Below, in pieces: positions 9,913 to 20,722 of a stretch of 64,000 nucleotides of DNA. A program made the translations under genes and the position numbers. This stretch comes from Plasmodium malariae (lineage: Eukaryota > Apicomplexa > Aconoidasida > Haemosporida > Plasmodiidae), in the NCBI RefSeq assembly GCF_900090045.1, contig NC_041779.1:1056001-1120000 (forward strand). Reading direction: 5' to 3'. Numbering within the stretch: position 1 is the stretch's first letter; each line of letters begins with the position of its first letter. Below the pieces are notes generated by a model. That model had not been told where the DNA came from and made no database searches. It saw only the letters and a program-made list of their open reading frames with translations.

Positions 9913-11388
9913 TTCGTAAATATAAACATAAATACATACACATAAACGCATATAAATACTTAAATACATGTATACATGTACGTACGTATGCAGGTACGGG
10001 CATAATATGTATGTATATATATATATACGAAAAAACTGCTGAAGGGATATATATAATACTACATATGCATAGGCAACAAAAAGGCAATTAAAGAAAAATA
10101 AATGGACAACAATAAGAGGAAAACATGGAATATACACTATCTAGCATATTGTTATAAGCACAAATTCAACTTCTTCAATTTTTTAAAAGAGTAGTAAACA
10201 TACAAATTTAACACGTATATTTTTAATACATAATTTTAATGCGTAAATATGACTGCGCAAAAATAAATGGCTAAATTTAACTGCATATATGTAATTGAAA
10301 TATAAACACATAAATATGAATTCATAATATGTTACAGTTAAAACAAACAAACACATGATCGCTCTTTGTTACTACTAAATATTATGTAATTACTAAAAAA
10401 AATTTGTCAATTTTTTTTCTCTCTTTAAGCAAAAATAGAGAAAAAAAAAAAAAAAAATGTACATAAATATGTAAAAAAAAAAGATAAATGTAAAAACATA
10501 AATATATATAAATGCATATAAATACAAATACGTACATACAAATACAAAGAAGTACGCATTAATATATGTTAATACAAATCAATACATAAATATATATTTA
10601 AATGTATGCATAAAAAAATATTATATATATGGATATATATATATCAAAATAGTAGAGGAAAACGAATATTTTTTCCGAAAATAAAAAAAAAAAATTGACA
10701 GAAGCTACGCATGTGACATCCGAAAAGCCGTTAACTTGACGCAAAAAAAAAAAAAAAGAAATGAAACGAAAAAAATAGGAAAAGAAAGGAAAAGAGAAAA
10801 AAAAAGAGCATAAAAGGGAAGAGATAAAAAAAAAAAAAAAAAATTCTACTTTTTTTTTTTTCCCTTTCTTTTTGATTCTTTTTTACTTTTTTACTTTTTT
10901 ACTTTTTTATTTTATTTTATTTTTTTTATTTTTGCTATATTATCTTGAAACGAGAGTCTAATTCAATGAGAAATGGGATGGTCGACTGATAATGTTTTAG
11001 TAACTGCTATTTGTGCATACCATATATAATTTGCTTACGTACGTAGAAATAAACGTTTTGCGATTAAGTACGTAGGCTTACATGTTTTTCATGTGTTACT
11101 TATGTAGGAACATACATCTTGCATGCACATATATGTATGCGCTTATGTTTTAAATGTACGTATTAATTCTCATAAGTAGGTAAAAAAAAAAAAAAAAAAA
11201 AGGATGACAACTGGCTTTTTCGTAGAATACTATTTAAGACGAAAAACAGAGACTATATTCCTTTAGGGCTATGAAATATGTATGTTGAGGAACAGGGAAA
11301 CCAACATGCTGTAATTTTTTAATTTTAAATTAAAATTTGTTTTTATAATTTCTATTATAGTTTTCTTTTATAATATATTTTTTTAATT

Positions 11389-11516
11389 TTTTTTTATAAT
11401 TTTTTTGTAATTTTTTTATATTTCTTTTTAATTTTTTTGTAATTTTTTTGTAATTTTTTTGTAATTTTTTTGTAATTTTTTTGTAATTTTTTTATAATTT
11501 TTTTATAATTTTATTT
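11389..11516. repeat. taattttttg/taattttttt tandem array
   Basis: A 10-11 bp T-rich unit repeated about ten times. Non-coding. Confidence 0.8.
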
Positions 11517-12372
11517 TATTTTTGACAGTTGTGTAACATATAATTTATTTTATAAATTGCACTATGCCTATGCAAAAGCCGCCTTTATTTGGCATTTTAA
11601 ATAAAGGTTGGTATGTCTTGTAAGAATGAAGCGATATATTTCTACATATGTAATTTAGTACTTGCATATATATACTCATATATTTATATATATATATATA
11701 TATATGCTTAAGTGTGTGCTTATGTATATGCACATGTATATCTCTTCTTCCCTTGGCTTATTTTTAAAACTCTGGGAGGAATTTTGAAGGTAACCTACAT
11801 ACCTGAGGTGTATCTCCCAAAGTAAATTTGGTTCATTTACAATCCTTTAATTTTGAGGAGATAAAAACAATGAAATAAAATTAACGTGCAGACGATTGTG
11901 TACTTTTTTTTTTTAAAAATATTTTATTCTTTTGAATTGGCGCTTGCATGGCAATAGTAGGAATTACACTGTAGTAATGTTATAGAAGATTCACGATGCA
12001 CACCTGTTAATGACCTATTTTAAAATATTTTCTTCCCTTTTCAAGTTAACAAATAAATATAGTATAAAACAAAATGCAGTAAACAGAGCGAAAGGTTACG
12101 ACACATGCTGACGGTTACAACCGCATTTAAAATTTGTCATATTTTGTTTGCTATATTTTTATTCGCTAATTTTAATCTGCAAATTTTAATCTGCTAATTT
12201 TAATCTGCTAATTTTTTTTTGCTAATTTTTATTATAATTTTATTTTTTATAGTTTTATTTGCTTTATTTTTCAAAATGTTTTATTAAGAACAACGACTGG
12301 CTCATTATTTTACGGTTTTGTTTCATGTTCATTCGGACAATTTTGGGACTGATATATTTCATGCAATGTGCA

Positions 12373-12455
<83 letters not shown>

Positions 12456-12629
12456 TAACATTAAGTAGTACAAACGGAGGTATAAAACGTAACACGTAAT
12501 AACTCGTAAACAAATTCGTCTTCATTTTGTTACTTCCCGATTTTGCTATATCGTTGTTTCCTTATTCTCAAACTTGCCTGTTTTCACATGTCGACGCTTT
12601 TACGCCCGTTTGTCATTCCCATTCCCCAC

Positions 12630-12762
12630 TACACATATATACATATACATATACATATATATATACATATATACATATACATATATATATACATATATAC
12701 ATATACATATATATATACATATATATATATACATATATATATATACATATATATATATACAC
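12630..12762. repeat. TATACA microsatellite
   Basis: Mixed (TA)n and (TATACA)n units about 190 bp upstream of the aLipDH start. Open frames through it are artefacts. Confidence 0.85.
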
Positions 12763-12947
12763 TTGTAAATACCTGCATGTTCAGGCAATTAAAAAAACTG
12801 ACTTCTGAACAAACGCAACAACTTGCTTTCCCCTCCTGATTGCATGACAACGTAAAGGAGATAAAAAAAAAAAAAAAATATACAACTGAGTTAAATTCAA
12901 CAAGTCAATAAAGTGGACAAATACACATATATACAAAACGTTACCAA

Positions 12948-15092
12948 ATGCTTATAACAGAAAGGATTAAAGAATTACTTAGGATCAATGCAATATCACT
13001 AATGTGGATGATATATCTTTTTCTGCATACACACAATGAAGCAGTGAAAAATGAAATTTTCTATAATGCCATTATACCATTAAAAAAAGGTAGAACAAGT
13101 ATCTGTTCGATTCATGGTAATATAAAACATAATAATATACTATTATTAAATAAAGATAAAAATAATTTTTTTATTTTTTTAAAAAAATATAAGTTATGTT
13201 CTTTTAAAAATAAAAAAAAAAAATATGGCTTGTCGTCGTATAATATTTTTAACACGAAATTCTCGATGCACTTGAAATTACAAAATAATATGGCTATAGA
13301 CGAAAAAGAGTATGATATAGCAATACTGGGTTGTGGAGTTGGAGGACATGCTGCGGCCATAAATGCAATGGAAAGAAATTTTAAAGTTTTAATTTTTGTA
13401 GGAGAGGAAAATTCTATTGGAGGAACATGCGTCAACGTTGGGTGTATACCCAGCAAGTCGTTACTGTATGCGACAAATAAATATAGAGAATTGAAAAATA
13501 TGGCCAAAATGTATAACTATGGAATTTACAGCAATTTATTTTTGAACGAAGCGCACAGAAAAGACGGAAGTGATGATAACAGCAGTAGCAGTCGTAGTAT
13601 ACGTAGCAGTCTTAGCAGCCTTAGCAGCCTTAGTGAACATGACAAAATGCGCAGCAACCAGATGGTAGCCGACAGCGTCGAAATGGACGTGGAAAAGTTA
13701 AAAGAATACACAGATAGCGTTATCAGTAAGCTAAGGGGAGGAATTACGCATGGACTGCAAAAATCGAAATTCAGTAAAAATTCGGAACATGTTCAGGTAA
13801 TTTATGAACATGGTTATATAATTGATAAAAATACTATAAAAGGTAAAAAAAGTGGAAATACATACAAGGTAAAAAACATAATATTGGCAACTGGATCAAC
13901 TCCAAATATTCCAGAGAATGTAGAAGTAGATGAAAAAAGTGTATTTACTAGTGATCAAGCAGTAAAATTAGAAGGATTAAGAAGTTATATGAGTATAATT
14001 GGGATGGGAATAATTGGATTAGAGTTCTCAGATATATACACAGCACTAGGATCCGAAATTACATTTTTTGAATATTCTCCTGAGTTACTTCCCATGATTG
14101 ATAGTGATGTAGCGAACTATTTCGAAAAAGTGTTTTTACAAAACAAGCCCGTAAATTACTATCTAAATAGTGAAATCAAATATGTAAAAGCATCTAAAAA
14201 TAACAAGCCCGTAATTGTTGGATATGTAGAGAGGGGGTTAACCGGTGGTAGTAGCAGCAGCAGTAGCAGTAGCAGTAGCAGTAGCAGTAGCAGCAGCAGT
14301 AGCAGTAGCAGTGACAGTAGCGGTACTTCTATCCCTTCACAGATTAAGGAATTACACGTGGACAGCTGCTTAGTAGCTACTGGACGAAAACCCAATACGC
14401 AAAATTTAGGATTAGAAAACATAGAAACACAAATAAATAACAGGGGTTATATATTAGTAGATGACTATTTAAGAGTAAAAAAAAAGAATGACGAAATATA
14501 CGACAATGTATTTTGCATAGGTGATGCTAATGGAAAACAAATGTTGGCACACACAGCTTCTTATCAAGCATTAAAAGTAATAGATCTTATTGAAATGAAA
14601 GAAAAAAATATATTAAAAGAGTCAGCAAAAAACAATATTAATAAACCAATACTATATAAAAACATTCCTTCTGTATGTTATACTAATCCTGAACTATCTT
14701 TTATTGGTTTAAATGAAAAGGAAGCAAACAAAATGTATGCAGATAATGTTGGTACAGCAATTTCTTATTACAAATCTAATTCAAAAATATTGTGTGAAAA
14801 TAATATTACCTTGCATGGTCAGGACAAAAACAATGCATATAATAAAGGTCAGTACAATATTACTGATAATACAAATGGAATGGTTAAAATAGTATATAAA
14901 AAGGATACAAAGGAGGTATTAGGGATGTTTATAGTTGGTAACTATGCTTCTATACTAGTACATGAAGCAGTCTTAGCAATTAATTTAGGATTAACAGCCC
15001 ACGATCTAGCTTATATGGTCCATTCTCATCCTACTGTTAGTGAAATACTGGATACAACATTTAAAGCGATTTCCAAAATTAGGACACATTAA
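12948..15092 (+). CDS. aLipDH: dihydrolipoyl dehydrogenase, apicoplast (E3 of pyruvate dehydrogenase)
   Basis: 714 residues, single exon. This is the FAD flavoenzyme that reoxidises dihydrolipoamide for the apicoplast pyruvate dehydrogenase complex, giving acetyl-CoA for fatty acid synthesis. The N-terminus has a signal-type hydrophobic run (ISLMWMIYLFLH) and then a long Lys/Asn-rich transit region. The FAD fingerprint GCGVGG is at about 127. The redox-active pair is in GGTCVNVGCIPSK (about 158-170). The NAD site is GMGIIGLEF, the second FAD motif is FCIGDANG, and the catalytic base is HSHPTVSE (about 691). Two parasite-specific Ser-rich inserts (about 203-231 and 427-455) lengthen it beyond the usual 470-500 residue core. 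A mitochondrial paralogue exists in Plasmodium. The signal peptide argues for the apicoplast form. Confidence 0.93.
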   Translation: MLITERIKELLRINAISLMWMIYLFLHTHNEAVKNEIFYNAIIPLKKGRTSICSIHGNIKHNNILLLNKDKNNFFIFLKKYKLCSFKNKKKKYGLSSYNIFNTKFSMHLKLQNNMAIDEKEYDIAILGCGVGGHAAAINAMERNFKVLIFVGEENSIGGTCVNVGCIPSKSLLYATNKYRELKNMAKMYNYGIYSNLFLNEAHRKDGSDDNSSSSRSIRSSLSSLSSLSEHDKMRSNQMVADSVEMDVEKLKEYTDSVISKLRGGITHGLQKSKFSKNSEHVQVIYEHGYIIDKNTIKGKKSGNTYKVKNIILATGSTPNIPENVEVDEKSVFTSDQAVKLEGLRSYMSIIGMGIIGLEFSDIYTALGSEITFFEYSPELLPMIDSDVANYFEKVFLQNKPVNYYLNSEIKYVKASKNNKPVIVGYVERGLTGGSSSSSSSSSSSSSSSSSSSSSDSSGTSIPSQIKELHVDSCLVATGRKPNTQNLGLENIETQINNRGYILVDDYLRVKKKNDEIYDNVFCIGDANGKQMLAHTASYQALKVIDLIEMKEKNILKESAKNNINKPILYKNIPSVCYTNPELSFIGLNEKEANKMYADNVGTAISYYKSNSKILCENNITLHGQDKNNAYNKGQYNITDNTNGMVKIVYKKDTKEVLGMFIVGNYASILVHEAVLAINLGLTAHDLAYMVHSHPTVSEILDTTFKAISKIRTH

Positions 15093-16044
15093 AAGGGTTG
15101 TTTCACTTTTTTTCTCCTAACTAGGTTTCTGGTCTGATTGTCTTCTTTGTGCAGTTCTGCATCCACTTCTGAGTTATCCAACTCACGCTTTTTTCTTTTC
15201 TTTTTTTTTTTTTTATTTTTCAACCATACTGACTATTCCCACATATGTCTTCTTCAAATGTAACCTAGTCAATATTGAAACATCTCCTCCCCTTGGTGCA
15301 GGTGCTTTTTTTTTTGTCTTTCCTTCGAATTTGAGTAAACATTTTTATTGTGTGTCGTATATGCTGTACATAACACCCCCTTACACGTGCCCATATACCC
15401 ATACATACCATAAACAATATTTTGACTTAAACATAATACTAAGTACACATTAAGAATTAAGTCTAGTGAGTGCTCACTGCATTATTTCGCTCCCTACAAA
15501 AGTTGAGTCAATAATTGGGGGGTACAAGCACATTGTCCTTCTTTCCACTTCAATTAATTCCTAACGGAGGCACCAGTACAAATACAATCATGTACACATG
15601 AGGACAAATGTATATGTGTATATTTACATATGCTCCTATGTGTATATTTACATATGCTCCTATGTGTATATTTACATATGCTCGTGTGTACACCCAAACT
15701 GAAGGCGCCGACTTTGGGGCGCTCTTGGGGGAGGGTGAAATAAAATGAACGCGTTTAGGCAAAAATTGAATCTCCTTAAAATTTGAAAGCACATTGTAAG
15801 GGGGTATCACCTAAATGGAGCCACAACAGATTGTGGTCGAGTAACAAATTAACATGAAAGAAAAAAAAAAAAAAAAAAGTGTTTCGCTAAATAAGCGGAT
15901 AAACACATAATTATGTTTGTTCATCATTCATATACTGAACGTAGCGCACATACGGCATATATTTCCCATATTACCCACATTGCCTATTTGTGCATGCTTT
16001 TTGCACGTTTCCCCACTACATTATAATGGACATATTTTGACTTC
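15093..16044. other. convergent 3' spacer, aLipDH / RRB1
   Basis: T-rich tract after the aLipDH stop, a 24-bp repeat, and a slightly GC-richer stretch at 15690-15810. Minus-strand open frame through 15550-15810 begins only with GTG and looks like chance. No gene supported. Confidence 0.6.
15613..15684. repeat. 24-bp tandem repeat, three copies
   Basis: Unit tatgtgtatatttacatatg + ctcc, three near-perfect copies. Confidence 0.85.
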
Positions 16045-17517
16045 CTAAACGTTACATGTTTTAAAGATATTGAAGTTGTCGTTTGAGGTCGAGACAACCA
16101 CCCCTGGATGGAGCGGATGGAATTTTGCATCTGTAATGAAATTTTGATTTAGATGTTCAAATAATAATTGGTCAGGATAAAGAGAAAGAGAGTGATCTAA
16201 TGTTTCTGACTCAACTGATAAATCCCATATTGTAATAGAATTGTCTAAACTTGATGCTAATAATACATATGTATCTTTATAATGCCAAGAAATAGATGAA
16301 ATGGGTTTTTTATGATATATTAATTCAGCTACTGAGTTTTTAAAGTTTCTTATATCCCATATTTTAACTACGTTATCATCTCCTCCTGATGCTAATAGAT
16401 ATTCAAAATTTTCATTCCAACACAACACATTAACATCACTTGCATGTGCATTTTCAATATGTATATTATTAGTATATTTACTGTTCTTACTCACACTATT
16501 TAAATTCCGTACATCTAAAATTCTAATGCTTTTGTCAGTAGAGCACATCGAAAAAACGTTACCAAGCCCACTCCCCCTCTTGCTCCACTGCACGTCCTCG
16601 ATGCTTTGTCCCCCCTTAACAAAATTGTTACCACTATTCATTCCGCTGCTCATACAGGTACTCATGCTGCTACTTATGACTCTATCATATCCAGCTTCGT
16701 TTGCCAAAATCAGATGGTCGTATGTCCACCTGTCCAGATTGTCCGGTTTCCATAGATACAGATTTCCGTCGTTATCACCTGTAAGTAACTTAGCTGCATG
16801 GATCGGATTCCAATCTAAACTAAACCCCTCATTAGTATGTTTTTCAAATATATGTAATGGACCTTTTTCTATTTCCTCATTATATGGACGATCATTTAAA
16901 TTTTTCATTTCATCTGATATCTCATATATATATACATTACTATCTTCACACCATGCTGCTACTAAGGAATTTATTTTTTTACTTACTTTTATTCTGTTTA
17001 TACAACCGTATTCGTGTTTTATAGATTTGCATATCACTGAGCTTTTTGTATCCTTTCCTTTTTTTCCTTTTTCTTTCTTACCTTCCTCACTATGGTTCTT
17101 TAGTTTGTTTAGCTTCTTCTTTTTCCCATCCTTACAGTCATGCACATGATCCTCCACTCTTCCATCCACATGACCATCTACTTCGTTGTTCCCACTGCCA
17201 CTCGAGTCTTCCCCCTCATCCGTTTGACTACTACTCAACTTATTCAAGTTGGACCATTTAATTAAATATATACTGTTTATCTGCCCTTTGGATGTTTGTG
17301 TCCCAGCAACACAACAAATATCTATAGGGTATTTTAAATCCTGGATAGTTATTTCCCCATTTTTAATTTGATCATATTCATTCTTTAACTTATCAGACGA
17401 AATATTATTATATGAAAAATTATCTAAAATAAAATCGAACGATAAACAAGGCCACGGTGTTACAGGACTGAACAGCATATCATATGCACTCTCATCTGCT
17501 TCAATTTCTTCTGCCAT
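16045..17517 (-). CDS. RRB1: ribosome assembly protein RRB1/GRWD1 (WD40)
   Basis: 490 residues, single exon. RRB1/GRWD1 is a nucleolar chaperone for ribosomal protein L3 in 60S assembly. The N-terminus matches the family box (YDMLFSPVTPWPCLSFD, then VAGTQTSKGQINSIYLIKW). WD repeats follow, with recognisable WNPIHAAKLLTGDNDGNLYLW, HASDVNVLCWNENFEYLLASGGDD..VKIWDIR, ISSISWHYKDTYVLLASSLDNSITIWDLS and a closing DAKFHPLHPGVVVST. A Lys/Asp-rich insert at about 108-150 separates the N-terminal box from the propeller, as in other members. It is divergent from PPCDC across a 1.1-kb spacer. A related CAF-1/RbAp48-type WD protein is the only alternative, and the N-terminal box favours RRB1. Confidence 0.9.
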   Translation of the reverse strand: MAEEIEADESAYDMLFSPVTPWPCLSFDFILDNFSYNNISSDKLKNEYDQIKNGEITIQDLKYPIDICCVAGTQTSKGQINSIYLIKWSNLNKLSSSQTDEGEDSSGSGNNEVDGHVDGRVEDHVHDCKDGKKKKLNKLKNHSEEGKKEKGKKGKDTKSSVICKSIKHEYGCINRIKVSKKINSLVAAWCEDSNVYIYEISDEMKNLNDRPYNEEIEKGPLHIFEKHTNEGFSLDWNPIHAAKLLTGDNDGNLYLWKPDNLDRWTYDHLILANEAGYDRVISSSMSTCMSSGMNSGNNFVKGGQSIEDVQWSKRGSGLGNVFSMCSTDKSIRILDVRNLNSVSKNSKYTNNIHIENAHASDVNVLCWNENFEYLLASGGDDNVVKIWDIRNFKNSVAELIYHKKPISSISWHYKDTYVLLASSLDNSITIWDLSVESETLDHSLSLYPDQLLFEHLNQNFITDAKFHPLHPGVVVSTSNDNFNIFKTCNV

Positions 17518-17648
17518 TCTTTAATTTCAAATAACGGGGAAGAATACAAGTAGGCTAGTGAAATTGGGGATCTCCTACTCACGCATATATTTGTGCAAAG
17601 ATGATACAAGCGCGTGCATATACATACATATATAAGTATACAAAATTG

Positions 17649-17679
<31 letters not shown>

Positions 17680-18612
17680 GCATATATGCTCGAACGGAGT
17701 GGGGAGTATGCCTTACCTTCCGTTATGCATTTGTCAATAAACTATATCCCGAAACGTAATTGCATTTATTAGGCTTATAAATAACATGTACACGTACATG
17801 TACGTTTCATCTACATTTATATGTCCCTAAGCTTAATAAAAAGAAAAATAAAAATGGGAAAAAAATAAAATCAAAGGAGCACCATTCACGACTGCATGGG
17901 AAGATCTATAAACCATTTAATCGGTATATACAGCAAATAAACAGAAGAATGAAAATGATAAAACTAACAAGAGCATATGCTTTGTGGAACGAGAAAAAAT
18001 TAGCCCCTTCTGGAAAAATGAAAACGGACATAGCTAAATTACTTGAAAGTGAATTAATACATAAGCTGAAGTTGAAGCTAAAGCTGAAATTTTTTTTTTT
18101 TTTTCTCTCCTTTTTTTCTCCTTTTTTTCTTTTTTTTGTTACTTTATTTTGTTACTTTATTTTGTTACTTTATTTTGTTATTTTAATTTATGTATTTGTT
18201 ATTATTTTTCTTTTTTTTTTTTTTCCTTATTTTTTTTTATTTATTTATTTTTATTTATTTATTTATTTATTTTTTTATTTTATTTTTCTCTTTCTCCCTG
18301 TGCGTTACCCAGTTGCATTGCATTCGTTTTATGAATGCAATTCGCATGGGCAGAGAACTCGGAGTTCTTTTCCTTTAGCATAAAGTGAGGGAATAATGAA
18401 TAAAAGAAGAAATTCAGGTTGAACGTAAAGTTGATTATATCGCGTCCCGCATATTGTATGGGTGTATATATATATGTACATATATATGTACATATATATG
18501 TACATATATATGTACGTATATAATATAGATACAAGAACGAATACACGTATTATAGGCATACCTTTTATGATCCTTGTTTCTCTGACTTTTTACCTTTTTA
18601 TCTGCACAAATC
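17518..18612. other. divergent spacer RRB1 / PPCDC with a possible basic exon
   Basis: Contains (TA)n at 17651-17677 and a long T-rich tract with ttttgttactttat units at 18090-18295. Plus strand 17825-18048 is an uninterrupted, strongly basic reading frame (KSKEHHSRLHGKIYKPFNRY, LTRAYALWNEKKLAPSGKMK) bounded by plausible splice sites. The T-rich tract ends in a good acceptor (ttacccag at 18311). I could not complete a gene model with a start codon, so it is not called a CDS. Confidence 0.4.
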
Positions 18613-19777
18613 ATGAAACTGCTGTTCGGTATCAGCGGCAGTATTGCTGCTATCAAGATTAACGAAATAGTTGAAAAGCTTAAAGAGAAATGTGAATTGA
18701 TGAACATACCTATTGAGATAAAGTACGTAGCAACACGTATTGCTTTTGATAAATTTTTGAAAAATTTTAAAGAGAAAATACTTTTAGATGAAGATGAATG
18801 GATATGGAATGAAAGAGGAGATGAAATTTTACATATCGAATTGAGAAAATGGGCAGATGTTTTTGTTATTTGTCCATTGGATGCAAACACCTTGGCTTAC
18901 ATTTCCAACGGAGCTTGTCCCAACCTTCTAGTTAGAAAAAATAAGAAAAATTTACGGAAAATACGCGCAATATTTGCGAAATATTAGAAAAAAATGAGAG
19001 AAAAAAATGAGAGAAAAAAAAAATTAAGAATTATCGCAAAATTAATGTAAAATAGATCAAAAAATACGCATTTTTCCAGCATACTTTTGCTATACTTTTT
19101 CCTCTTCTAAGACGTGCATCTGTCGATGTTGGGACTTCGAGAAAACCTGCCTGGTTTTCCCTTGTATGAACACGTTCATGTATAGTCATCCCATAACGAA
19201 GAAGCAGATCAGTGTAATTTCTTCGTGGGGAATAAAAGTAAGAGCCCCCAAAGGACACAAAAAAAAATAAGAACAAATAAGAACAATTAAGAACAAATAA
19301 GAACAAATAAGAACAATTAACAACAATTAACAACAATTAACAACAATTAAGAACAAAAAAGAACAAATAAGAACAAATAAGAACAAAAAAGAACAAATAA
19401 GAACAAAAAAAAAGAACAATACGGAACGGCAAAAGGGGACGGGAAAATATCACTGCCATAAAGGGGCTTAATCCTTTTCATTACGTATGAGCAAAATCAT
19501 TATCAATCTATGTTTTAATTTTGCTTCATTTCTTTTTCCAATTTTAAGGTAGTCGACCCGATAGAAAAAGTCCTTGCATGTGGGGAATATGGTAAGAGTT
19601 GCCCTCATTCGAGTCAAGTTGTGGTTAACGCCCCACATCAAACTATTCCTTGCTGCATACAATTTTATGATCAGCTCTTTTCAATTTTTTTGAAATATGC
19701 GAGGCATTTTAGCTGAGTTGAAGGGGATAATAAAACATATGAACATTAATGTTTTGTTCCTTTTTTGTCCACTGTTT

Positions 19778-19808
<31 letters not shown>

Positions 19809-19913
19809 GAAGGCATGGGAGCACTCCCAAACGTAGAGGATGTAACTAGCGAAATTGTGAAGCATTTACGAATTTACGAGAATGTAAAAGATACTCATCA
19901 CCATTGTGTATGA
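18613..19913 (+). CDS. PPCDC: phosphopantothenoylcysteine decarboxylase (CoA biosynthesis), four exons
   Basis: My exon model is 18613-18930, 19112-19237, 19549-19591 and 19813-19913, with phases 0, 0, 1, giving 195 residues; human PPCDC is about 204. The enzyme decarboxylates 4'-phospho-N-pantothenoylcysteine to 4'-phosphopantetheine using FMN. Exon 1 has the flavin loop GISGSIAAIK, the active-site His in HIELRKWADVFVICPLDANT, and GACPNLL. Exon 2 continues exactly as the family does (TCICRCWDF) and has the substrate-recognition box as PCMNTFMYSHP, where most relatives have PAMN. Exons 3 and 4 join to give ACGEYGMGAL, the substrate-clamp motif with the catalytic Cys. Introns have GT-AG borders except a weaker GTTAGA donor after exon 1. 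The second intron carries an aagaacaaat array. Only exon 1 stands out as an open frame, so the gene is easily mis-modelled. Confidence 0.88.
19258..19415. repeat. AAGAACAAAT-type array inside PPCDC intron 2
   Basis: About fifteen copies of a 10-bp unit (aagaacaaat / caacaattaa variants) in the intron between exons 2 and 3. Confidence 0.85.
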
Positions 19914-20038
19914 GAAAAGTTAAACTCAGTTTTTTAAAGAGTCGAAGTTACATTTTAGCATAAACAGAAGTGCTTTTTTTTTTTTTTTTTTTTTTAAATA
20001 TAAAAAGTAGTCCAATGGACATGCACAAACGGTCGTAT

Positions 20039-20080
<42 letters not shown>

Positions 20081-20722
20081 ATGTGTGTGCGCGTATTACG
20101 CATGTGTATGTGCTAGGGGCGGTTTGTTGGAGGCATCGCTTCGCGTGGAGGATCAGGGGATGGGAGAAACTACTCATTGCAGGGAATAACGCATATTCAA
20201 AAGGGAAGGAAAGAATTTGCAAGGTCAAACAGGTATGCAACAAAATGCTTTAAAATTTTAATTTTGAATTTATTTTGCTTGTATATGTAATAATTTGATA
20301 GGAAGAATGTTTTTTGTGAAATTATCCAAACATGTGACACTGTTTTATTTTTTATTTTCTATATTCTATTTTTTATATTCCATTTTTTATATTCTATTTT
20401 TTATATTCTATTTTTTATATTCTATTTTTTATTTCCATTTTTTATATTCTATTTTTTATTTTTTATTTTCTATTTTTTTTATTCTATTTTTTATATTCTA
20501 TTTTTATTTTCCATTTTTTATATTCTATTTTTTATTTTCCATTTTTTATATTCTATTTTTTATATTCTATTTTTTATATTCTATTTTTTATTTTCCATTT
20601 TTTATATTCTATTTTTTATTTTCCATTTTTTATATTCTATTTTTTATATTCTATTTTTTATATTCTATTTTTTATTTTCCATTTTTCTTCATTTTTTCCC
20701 TTCAACTGAGGTGCTCTACAAG
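19914..20722. other. convergent 3' spacer, PPCDC / VPS2
   Basis: Poly-T at 19978-19995, (TA)n at 20048-20072 and a long TATTCTATTTTT array. Nothing coding recognised. Confidence 0.65.
20343..20690. repeat. TATTCTATTTTT/ATTTTCCATTTT array
   Basis: Twelve- to fifteen-base pyrimidine-rich units repeated over about 350 bp directly downstream of the VPS2 stop. The 203-residue Phe/Tyr/Ile frame on the plus strand is a product of this array. Confidence 0.9.

Larger units (their letters stand above)
9586..12947. other. divergent spacer, VPS9 locus / aLipDH
   Basis: 3.4 kb of very A/T-rich DNA between two divergently oriented genes. It holds a 20-bp repeat, a taattttttt array, several poly-A tracts and a TATACA microsatellite. 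A short set of possible minus-strand exons lies at 11234-11836 (see findings). It must contain both promoters, but no specific element is recognisable. Confidence 0.6.

Noticed and set aside
10100..12500. Possible centromere because of high A+T
   Set aside because: Base composition is not the near-pure A+T core with internal satellite expected of Plasmodium centromeres. Interspersed GC-containing stretches and a synteny position away from the remembered centromere argue against it.
15550..15810. Minus-strand frame with SPKSAPKSAPS
   Set aside because: No ATG (begins with GTG), half of it is a 24-bp microsatellite-like repeat, and it sits between two convergent 3' ends.
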